In this document: one piece after another, positions 1 through 5,008 of the stretch
How the letters are laid out: every line of letters begins with the position of its first letter
How positions within the stretch are numbered: the stretch's first letter is position 1
Source: Mollicutes bacterium
GTDB lineage: Bacteria; Bacillota_I; Bacilli_A; RF39; UBA660
Assembly (NCBI GenBank): GCA_003560455.1
Contig: PWIL01000093.1
Coordinates: 1 to 5,008 of the forward strand
Direction of reading: 5' to 3'
DNA length: 5,008 bases
The notes under the pieces: generated by a model
What the model was told of the DNA's origin: nothing
Seen by the model: only the letters and a program-made list of their open reading frames with translations
The model's database searches: none
Made by a program: the position numbers and the translations under genes

Positions 1-69
1 CAGAAGCAGGTTCATAGACGTATTCAGATCCGGCATGAGGAGATAACCAATTTGTCCCAACTGTTCCAT
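1..69 (-). CDS. N-terminal fragment of an unidentified protein, translationally coupled to the response regulator
   Basis: Reading leftward, an ATG at 69-67 overlaps the TGA stop of the response regulator gene in a TGATG arrangement. The frame stays open for 23 codons to the window edge. The visible protein begins MEQLGQIGYLLM and continues with a mix of polar and leucine-rich residues, ending in three leucines. That could be the run-in to a first transmembrane helix, but it is too short to identify. The stop/start overlap is a classic sign of operon structure and translational coupling, so the product is probably made alongside the receiver protein and may be its partner. Genes of this sort next to envelope-glycan loci are often membrane proteins or glycosyltransferases, but nothing visible proves that. 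The call as a real gene rests on the overlap and open frame only. Confidence 0.6.
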   Translation of the reverse strand, partial: MEQLGQIGYLLMPDLNTSMNLLL

Positions 70-446
70 CAATTCAAGAGTGCTTTATTGATTCGTATAA
101 TGAGCTCATCTGTTTCAAACGGTTTTTCCATGTAGTCTTTTACTTCGTGACTGAAGGCTGTCTTTTTATCCTTTATTTTCATGGAGGCTGTGAGCATTAT
201 GACTCTTGTATTTTTTAAGTTCTCGTCCTCCCTCAATTGTCTTAACAGTTCAAAACCGTTCATACTTGGAAGCATTACATCAAGAAGTACCAGGTCCGGC
301 TTCAGCTCTTTCACAGCCGTGAGTCCTTCAAGCCCGTTATCTCTCCTTTCAAAGTGAAAACTATTCTTCTTTAATTTGAATTCAATAAGCTTTGAAACAA
401 CGGGATCGTCTTCAATCAATAAAACAGATGGAATTTTACGGCTCAT
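69..446 (-). CDS. Single-domain response regulator (CheY-like receiver)
   Basis: This 125-residue protein is a complete receiver domain with no DNA-binding or enzymatic output domain. All the conserved positions are visible: the acidic pair D13/D14 (in VLLIEDDP), the phospho-acceptor D56 (in LVLLDVMLPSMNGFELL), the switch threonine T86 (in VIMLTAS), the aromatic switch Y105, and K108 in the EKPF motif. The usual GADDY stretch before the switch residue is replaced by HEVKDY. A stand-alone receiver acts by protein-protein contact once phosphorylated by a histidine kinase; no kinase is visible here. The ATG at 446 is preceded by an A-rich leader with an in-frame stop a few codons upstream and no strong Shine-Dalgarno sequence. 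The stop codon overlaps the start of the next gene (TGATG), so this is the first visible gene of a leftward operon. Its target is unknown; the coupled downstream gene is the first candidate. Confidence 0.93.
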   Translation of the reverse strand: MSRKIPSVLLIEDDPVVSKLIEFKLKKNSFHFERRDNGLEGLTAVKELKPDLVLLDVMLPSMNGFELLRQLREDENLKNTRVIMLTASMKIKDKKTAFSHEVKDYMEKPFETDELIIRINKALLN

Positions 447-784
447 TTTTTGTGCTTCTTATAATTTATGACAGATGGTAAATGAATTTGATTTCTTAAC
501 TAAGAGAAACTATTCAAATCCATTCAAAATTGTTTATAGTTTAATTTAACATACATCTGCATGTGCAAATCAATTATTGCAATTGAAACCTATTAGTGAG
601 ACTGCAGAAATAGTGTGATTTGATTTCAATTTCATTATTTACAGTAACTTCTATACATCATATTTTTATATTCGTTTAGAATCCACTTTCATTTAAAATT
701 ATCTAATCTGTAACATTTCTCCACTTATGTGTCTTAAAGAGAGTGAACCGCTTAAAATGTTTCATGTAAAATTCGGTATTATTC
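447..784. other. Divergent intergenic region between the response regulator and the YaiO-type gene
   Basis: This is a 338-bp, strongly AT-rich stretch with no convincing coding frame. It must hold the promoters of both the leftward response regulator operon and the rightward outer-membrane gene. I found no exact match to the Bacteroidota promoter pattern (TTTG about 19-21 nt before TAnnTTTG) on either strand; the nearest on the plus strand is TATATTCG at 667-674, without a good upstream box. It contains two inverted repeats, listed separately. No RNA gene or terminator was recognised. Confidence 0.7.
570..586. repeat. Short AT-rich inverted repeat, possible operator
   Basis: TCAATT (570-575) and AATTGA (581-586) are perfect inverted arms around the 5-nt centre ATTGC. 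The site lies roughly in the middle of the divergent intergenic region, where a dimeric regulator could act on both genes. Six-base AT-rich arms can easily arise by chance in this composition, so the regulatory reading is speculative. Confidence 0.25.
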
Positions 785-791
785 ATGAAAC
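759..791 (+). promoter_or_regulatory. Possible mRNA hairpin covering the start codon of the YaiO-type gene
   Basis: GTTTCATG (759-766) and CATGAAAC (784-791) are perfect 8-bp inverted arms separated by 17 nt. The right arm contains the ATG at 785-787. In the mRNA the initiation codon would be paired in the stem, with a possible short inner helix between 770-772 and 778-780. The gene has no visible Shine-Dalgarno sequence, so start-codon accessibility could matter for translation. Stem stability is moderate, with three G/C pairs out of eight, and function is not shown. Confidence 0.35.
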
Positions 792-2083
792 CGAAACCCT
801 TTTGCAATCTCTTCAATTTGAAAAAGTTACACGACTGTTTTTTTAGTCCGGCAATCGTTTTATGTCTGGCAGTATTTCTGATTATTCCATTCAGAGCTGC
901 TGCACAACAGGTAGACAATGTGGATGAAGCTTTCAGAGAAGCTCGGACGCTAGCATTTGATGGTAACCGGGATGAAGCCAGGACCCTGGCTTATGCAATT
1001 CTTGAGATCTCTCCCAACTACCACGATGTACGAATACTGATTGCCCGTACCTACTCGTGGGATGGCAGCTATAGTGAGGCAAGAGAGGAGTTAAACTACG
1101 TTTTGGAACAATCGCCGAGACATCGTGATGCACATTTGGCCGCGATTGACAATGAGATTTGGTCTGAAGAGTATCAGCAAGCCATTTTTCTTGCCAGGCA
1201 GGCTTCAAATTTTTATCCGGTCGATGAACAGGTGCTGCTTAAGAGAGCCGGTGCTCACTACTCGGCAGGTGAGGAGAGAGAGGCACTTCGGGTTCTGAAC
1301 CAGATTGAACAGATAAACCCTTCAAATGGTGAAGCTCAGGAACTGCGCCGGAGTATCCGGACCTCTCTTCAAAACTATATATTAACAGCTTCTTACACTC
1401 AGGATCGGTTTGAAGATTTTTTTGGGACCACTCAGAGAAGCTATCTTCAGCTTTCAAGACGCACACCGTATGGCTCTGTAATTGGCAGACTGAATTATCA
1501 GAATCGATTTTCAACGGATGGATTGCAGGCTGAAATTGATTTTTACCCCTCTATTGCAGATGGCTGGTATGGATATCTGAATGCCGGCTACTCCTCCAGT
1601 TCCATCTTTCCCGAGTTTCGTGGCGGCGCCGAATTGCACCGCAGGCTGCCCCGCTCATTTGAAGGGTCATTGGGTGTTCGCTATCTTAATTTTAGCGGCA
1701 GCCAGATCTTCATTTATACCGGCTCACTTACAAAATATTATGGGAGCTGGCTATTTGCCGTAAGGCCATTTGTTACACCGAGTTCGGTTGGATTTTCAAG
1801 ATCTTTCAACTTTACCGTACGTCGTTACTATGCCGGTCCGGAAAATTATGCAACACTAAGAGGCGGTTTTGGTTTCTCTCCGGAAGAGCGAAGGTTCCAG
1901 GATGTATCGGGTGATATTTTCCTGACGCAATCCCAATTTATTGGGGTTGACGGTTTTAAAACGGTTCGTTACAATCTTGCCGTCTTTGCTTCACTTGATA
2001 TTGCCAGACAGGAGCTCTCATTCGATCCCGGTGAATATATCCGGATATTGACCTTCAATGGAGGAATTCAGATTAAGTTTTAA
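785..2083 (+). CDS. YaiO-family outer-membrane beta-barrel protein with N-terminal periplasmic TPR domain
   Basis: The 432-residue product has three parts. Residues 1-41 form a signal peptide with an unusually long n-region of about 20 residues, a hydrophobic core (about 22-36) and a likely cleavage site after AAA at 40 or AAAQ at 41. Residues 45-190 are helical TPR-like repeats with signatures such as SPNYHD and WDGSY. Residues about 195-432 show alternating aromatic/hydrophobic beta-strands rich in Y, F, G and S, and end in a terminal Phe (IQIKF), as expected for BAM-inserted outer-membrane barrels. This is the architecture of the YaiO family. It resembles in outline the TPR-plus-barrel polysaccharide exporter PgaA, so a role in handling or exporting an envelope glycan is plausible but inferred. 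The start is the first ATG after an in-frame stop at 767-769, and no Shine-Dalgarno sequence is present. The TPR part is related to the C-terminus of the convergent transferase that ends 17 bp downstream. Confidence 0.87.
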   Translation: MKPKPFCNLFNLKKLHDCFFSPAIVLCLAVFLIIPFRAAAQQVDNVDEAFREARTLAFDGNRDEARTLAYAILEISPNYHDVRILIARTYSWDGSYSEAREELNYVLEQSPRHRDAHLAAIDNEIWSEEYQQAIFLARQASNFYPVDEQVLLKRAGAHYSAGEEREALRVLNQIEQINPSNGEAQELRRSIRTSLQNYILTASYTQDRFEDFFGTTQRSYLQLSRRTPYGSVIGRLNYQNRFSTDGLQAEIDFYPSIADGWYGYLNAGYSSSSIFPEFRGGAELHRRLPRSFEGSLGVRYLNFSGSQIFIYTGSLTKYYGSWLFAVRPFVTPSSVGFSRSFNFTVRRYYAGPENYATLRGGFGFSPEERRFQDVSGDIFLTQSQFIGVDGFKTVRYNLAVFASLDIARQELSFDPGEYIRILTFNGGIQIKF

Positions 2084-2100
2084 ATCTGGATTTTTACCCA

Positions 2101-4560
2101 TTATAACCGGTTTAATAGCTGAAGCAACTCTTCGTGAGAAGAATCAATTGTCAGGCCTCTCTCTGCCCACACCCTGACCTGGTCTGAATCACCCTTCTGA
2201 TTGTATGCGCGGGCTTTTCTGAAAATGAGAGAAAGATTGTTTGAATCTCTTTCAAGGCCCCTGTCAATAATCTTTACAGATTCCTCCGGATTTCCCTGCC
2301 AAAAATATATATCTGCTTTTGCAGAATAGGCCTCCATCAAGCCCGGGTTTCGCCTGATAACTTCATCAAAATGATCCTCAGCTGTATCATAGTCGCCATC
2401 CCATGCGTGTATTCGCCCATAAAGAAGCCTTGCATCATGAAAATTGGGACTCTGCCTCAAAACACTATTCAGGATTATTATCGGATCTTTATATTCACCC
2501 CCAAAGGCCAGATCTCTTGCCGCCCAAAAAAGTTCTTCATTGCTGTATTGATCTAAACCTTTTTCAACCAGATACTTTTCCTCAATTTCAATTTGCCTCC
2601 TTTCAGCCAGAATCTCATCAGAAATTCTGATAAGTTTATTTTCCGATGTCACATATTGGTTCTTTGCTTTAAACCGCTGAAACTCTTCAGTAATCCTCTT
2701 TTTTTCCCTTTGATTATTTATTGTGCCCACTTCCATTCCTTCGTACAACCTGAAAATCTGACTGCCCGAAAGGTAATATTCACCGGAAAGATAGTCGGGC
2801 ATTTGATTTTTGGTTCTCATGAACGGAAACTGTTTTTTTGCTTCAAACTCTGTGCTTGTGCTAAGTTCTCCGCCAAGCCAATGGACCTGATCGGGTGTGC
2901 TAATACCGTAATTTTCACTCAGGTATGAAAGCAGGGTTGGTGTAACATCAAAATGAGAAGAAACACCGTTAAATTGCCTTTTCTCTTTAATCATGGGCGA
3001 ATAGATAATAAAGGGAACATAGTACCGGTCTATCCGGTCTCTGTGGGGAATGGGAATCATCCGGTGATCCCCTGTAACAACAAAGATTGTGTTATCAAAA
3101 TCAGCCCGTTTCCTGTACCGTTCAATCAGCTCTTCGATTGCTGCGTCTGTGTATAGAAGTGCTGCAAATATCTCTTCGTACTGTCTGAATTCAACTTTTT
3201 TGGCAGCTGGAATCTCCAGCTTTTCTAATCTGCTGCGAAACAGCTCCTTGTAGTATTCAGACTCCTGAATTATAAACGGTTCATGAAAATTGAGAGAGAA
3301 AAAGATGTCCAGCCGGGGAGTCTCAAAATCGAATTGATCAATGAAGTCGAATGCCCTTCGGTAGGTATCTTTGTCTGAATAACCCCAGGTAAATCCTCCC
3401 TCAATAGCATCCATAGTGCTGTATTCATCCGGGAAGCGGGAAGAGTTAATGAGCAAATCGATACCCTGGTTTTCAAGAAAAACGTCCAGTTTATCGAAAC
3501 GGGTATCATATCCTGCAAAATAGTTGGTTTGATACCCGTTGTCATTCAGAATAGAAATCAGTGTATGATGGTCCGGTGCTTGATAACCCATCTCCATGAA
3601 CCCCTTTTCACCAAAAGGCAAAGAGCCGAAAATAGATGGCTGGGCATTAAAAGACCGTCCGCTGGTTGCAAGAAAGTGCGTCCAGTAGAGCCCGTTATTT
3701 GCAAGGGAGTCGAGAAAAGGAGTGAACCCACCGTAGGATGCGTGGGGTTCCATTAAGGTTCCGCCAAGTCCTTCAACTATAACAAATACGATGGTAGGCG
3801 GCCGATCACCCGGTTCAAAGAATTGACCCAAAACATCCTCTGTGTCAGCCTCTCTTGTAAACGGATACTCCTCTCCATCATATATAAACAGCTGTTCACG
3901 GCTAAAGAAATGTGAATACGACCCGCGAATAAAGTAACCCGCTTTGTTTACTGTTATAGTGTAGTCCAGTTCACTTTCAAATTGATCCGTTGTGGGATAG
4001 AAGAGAAGATAAATTGCAGAAAGAGCTAAAATGGCAGCTGGAAAGGCCACTATCATTTTTGGCTTCCACTCCACACGGCCGGCCAAAAAAAACAATCCTA
4101 TAAAAAGAACCGGAAACAAAAAGAAAGGCAGAATCCTGGAAAACGTAATATCAATTGAGGTATGAACCGTATCACTTACCTCTGTAAAATCATAAGCAAA
4201 AAAATCAGAACCCAAAGGGGTAAGAACTTCATAATAATATTGTATGAGCGGGATATAGAGTAAGAAGAAGATAATAATCAATGCACCGGTAACCCCGGTT
4301 GCCCACTTTTTACCGGTGTAAGACATCAGGAAAAATATCACATAAAAGAACACCGCCCAGCCCGACAGAAAGAGAATATCGTAGAAAAAAGCCGACAAAT
4401 ACGTTAACCCTGATCCGGCCGGTAATACAAAATTAGCTGAAACCGTAATATATTCATACACCCGCAATAACAGGCCGGTAAAAATAAAGGCAGCACTAAC
4501 GCAGAAACTTCCAGATAAGGTCTCCCGTTTACCCTTCACGAATTTATCCAGACTCTTCAT
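2101..4560 (-). CDS. LTA synthase/phosphoglycerol transferase-like (sulfatase-fold) membrane enzyme with C-terminal TPR domain
   Basis: This 819-residue protein begins with about five transmembrane helices (near residues 19-38, 55-80, 88-107, 143-162 and 168-187), the LtaS topology. An extracytoplasmic alkaline-phosphatase-superfamily domain follows (about 255-555). Visible catalytic positions are the metal ligand E263 (in VFVIVEGLGG), the likely nucleophile S303 (in SGRSFN), H426 (in FSLNFHEPF), D498/H499 (in VVTGDHR) and H536 (in SSHFDVTPTLL). These match the LtaS set of Glu, Thr, His and Asp-His, with Ser in place of Thr as nucleophile. A charged, possibly coiled-coil linker (about 603-670) leads to a TPR domain at 673-819, absent from ordinary LtaS or OpgB proteins and similar to that of the convergent YaiO-type protein. 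The family transfers phosphoglycerol or similar groups from lipids to glycans outside the inner membrane. In a diderm the product is probably a decorated periplasmic or exported glycan rather than lipoteichoic acid, but the substrate is unknown. The codon before the ATG is an in-frame TGA, so the start is firm. Confidence 0.88.
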   Translation of the reverse strand: MKSLDKFVKGKRETLSGSFCVSAAFIFTGLLLRVYEYITVSANFVLPAGSGLTYLSAFFYDILFLSGWAVFFYVIFFLMSYTGKKWATGVTGALIIIFFLLYIPLIQYYYEVLTPLGSDFFAYDFTEVSDTVHTSIDITFSRILPFFLFPVLFIGLFFLAGRVEWKPKMIVAFPAAILALSAIYLLFYPTTDQFESELDYTITVNKAGYFIRGSYSHFFSREQLFIYDGEEYPFTREADTEDVLGQFFEPGDRPPTIVFVIVEGLGGTLMEPHASYGGFTPFLDSLANNGLYWTHFLATSGRSFNAQPSIFGSLPFGEKGFMEMGYQAPDHHTLISILNDNGYQTNYFAGYDTRFDKLDVFLENQGIDLLINSSRFPDEYSTMDAIEGGFTWGYSDKDTYRRAFDFIDQFDFETPRLDIFFSLNFHEPFIIQESEYYKELFRSRLEKLEIPAAKKVEFRQYEEIFAALLYTDAAIEELIERYRKRADFDNTIFVVTGDHRMIPIPHRDRIDRYYVPFIIYSPMIKEKRQFNGVSSHFDVTPTLLSYLSENYGISTPDQVHWLGGELSTSTEFEAKKQFPFMRTKNQMPDYLSGEYYLSGSQIFRLYEGMEVGTINNQREKKRITEEFQRFKAKNQYVTSENKLIRISDEILAERRQIEIEEKYLVEKGLDQYSNEELFWAARDLAFGGEYKDPIIILNSVLRQSPNFHDARLLYGRIHAWDGDYDTAEDHFDEVIRRNPGLMEAYSAKADIYFWQGNPEESVKIIDRGLERDSNNLSLIFRKARAYNQKGDSDQVRVWAERGLTIDSSHEELLQLLNRL

Positions 4561-4742
4561 TCAGATAGTGTTGATGATATCAAATTTGTGGAGATTCACA
4601 TGATAGGACTTTTTACACTTGTTGTGAAATACTCAGATTCTGAATATCCGAACCCGAAATCTATGAATCGGCAAACATCTCCAATATAAACAATTTATAT
4701 ATTGATCATCTCCACTCGTAAATTATATGACCCACTAACTAG
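4561..4742. other. Divergent intergenic region between the transferase and HD-domain genes
   Basis: This 182-bp AT-rich spacer should hold promoters in both directions. Reading leftward, TAGATTTC (4663-4656) differs by one base from the Bacteroidota -7 pattern TAnnTTTG. An ATTG (4685-4682) lies 18 nt upstream of it and could be a -33 element; this is a weak candidate for the transferase promoter. No comparable match was found for the rightward gene. No coding frame or RNA gene is evident. Confidence 0.5.
4682..4704. repeat. AT-rich imperfect inverted repeat, possible operator
   Basis: ATATAAA (4684-4690) and TTTATAT (4694-4700) are perfect 7-bp inverted arms around CAA. Allowing a 2-nt bulge extends the symmetry outward to CA...TG at 4682 and 4704. 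It sits between two divergent genes and overlaps the weak candidate -33 element of the leftward gene. The arms consist only of A and T, so chance occurrence is quite possible. Confidence 0.22.
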
Positions 4743-5008
4743 ATGACAGACATATATTTAACTTTTTTAGAGAAAAGCTCACATGATAATGCTCACGATC
4801 TGGCACATATTCGCCGGGTGGTTGCTAACGCAGAAAAGATACTTCTGTATGAATCCGGTGACAGAGAGGTTGTAAGTGCTGCCGCCTGGCTGCACGATTG
4901 CGTGGTGCTACCTAAAAATCACCCCGACCGAAAGCAAGCTTCTAAAATGGCTGCCCAAAAAGCCGCCGTTTTTCTTGAGAGTGCCGGATTTCCAAATTCA
5001 AAAATTGA
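4743..5008 (+). CDS. HD-domain phosphohydrolase, YedJ/YpgQ-like (3' end beyond window)
   Basis: An ATG at 4743, directly preceded by an in-frame TAG at 4740-4742, opens a frame that continues to the window edge (88 complete codons). The N-terminal pattern is that of small metal-dependent HD phosphohydrolases: AHDLAHIRRV at residues 17-26, supplying the first metal-binding His (H22), then the HD dyad H51/D52 in AAWLHDCV, followed by LPKNHPDRKQAS (56-67). The spacing and the KNHPxR segment recall the E. coli YedJ and B. subtilis YpgQ group. YpgQ is described as a metal-dependent nucleotide pyrophosphohydrolase. Members are usually about 200-230 residues, so well over half the protein is missing, including the later metal ligands. 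There is no visible Shine-Dalgarno sequence. It is divergent from the transferase gene, and I see no reason to link it to the envelope genes. Confidence 0.85.
   Translation, partial: MTDIYLTFLEKSSHDNAHDLAHIRRVVANAEKILLYESGDREVVSAAAWLHDCVVLPKNHPDRKQASKMAAQKAAVFLESAGFPNSKI

Noticed and set aside
703..918. 71-codon minus-strand frame across the start of the YaiO-type gene
   Set aside because: It is antisense to the leader and signal peptide of the YaiO-type gene, with no domain resemblance or supporting start signal.
933..1514. Two open frames of 91 codons on the minus strand (933-1208 and 1239-1514)
   Set aside because: They lie wholly inside the well-supported YaiO-type gene on the opposite strand, have no recognisable domain, and are rich in residues such as H, S, C and W typical of antisense frames.
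1581..1763. 60-codon plus-strand frame inside the YaiO-type gene
   Set aside because: It is an out-of-frame shadow of the barrel-coding region, with low-complexity Ala/Pro-rich composition and no family resemblance.
2082..2095. AAATC-TG-GATTT followed by Ts as a possible terminator between the convergent genes
   Set aside because: A 2-nt loop is sterically too small, and shrinking to 4-bp AT-rich arms leaves a stem too weak for an intrinsic terminator.
2105..2112. Palindrome AACCGGTT near the 3' end of the transferase gene
   Set aside because: It is inside coding sequence, has no loop to form a hairpin, and an 8-bp palindrome is expected by chance at this scale.
2371..3756. Several plus-strand frames of 60-111 codons and a 91-codon minus-strand frame within the transferase gene
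   Set aside because: The transferase frame has intact motifs throughout this interval. The others are short, lack domains, and are antisense or alternate-frame readings.
2101..4560. Annotating the enzyme as an arylsulfatase or as a lipid A phosphoethanolamine transferase (EptA type)
   Set aside because: The five-helix N-terminus and the SGRS, FHEPF and TGDHR motifs fit the LTA synthase/phosphoglycerol transferase branch. No C/S-x-P-x-R sulfatase signature is present.

Overview
The window looks like a chromosomal fragment from a diderm (outer-membrane) bacterium, most likely Bacteroidota or a relative such as Balneolota. This rests on three things: a YaiO-family outer-membrane beta-barrel protein, start codons without recognisable Shine-Dalgarno sequences, and AT-rich intergenic regions beside coding DNA of moderate G+C. 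The lineage is inferred; there is no rRNA or other marker gene.

Layout, left to right. (1) A leftward operon runs off the left edge. It holds a single-domain CheY-like response regulator (446 to 69), whose stop codon overlaps the ATG of the next gene (69 to 1, only 23 codons visible, unidentified). (2) A 338-bp AT-rich divergent intergenic region follows. (3) A rightward gene (785-2083) encodes a signal peptide, a periplasmic TPR domain and a YaiO-type outer-membrane beta-barrel. (4) After only 17 bp, a convergent leftward gene (4560 to 2101) encodes an 819-residue inner-membrane protein. It has five predicted transmembrane helices, an extracytoplasmic alkaline-phosphatase/sulfatase-fold domain of the LTA synthase/phosphoglycerol transferase type with its catalytic residues intact, and an extra C-terminal TPR domain. 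(5) A 182-bp divergent spacer follows. (6) The 5' part of a rightward HD-domain phosphohydrolase gene (YedJ/YpgQ-like) starts at 4743 and runs off the right edge.

The main observation is that the TPR domain at the C-terminus of the LTA-synthase-like transferase and the one at the N-terminus of the YaiO-type barrel are clearly related. They align without gaps, with 26 identities in the first 74 columns counted by eye, and share the signatures SPN[F/Y]HD and WDGxY. Both should lie in the periplasm, one anchored to the inner membrane and one to the outer. With the adjacent receiver-only regulator and the overlapping unidentified gene, this suggests an envelope glycan system. In this model the inner-membrane enzyme decorates a polymer with a phospho-substituent and the TPR-barrel protein handles or exports it, by analogy with the TPR-barrel protein PgaA of poly-N-acetylglucosamine export. 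The domain assignments are well supported; the pathway model is inference. The HD-domain gene is probably an unrelated housekeeping or nucleotide-metabolism gene.

No mobile elements, CRISPR arrays, tRNA or rRNA genes were recognised.
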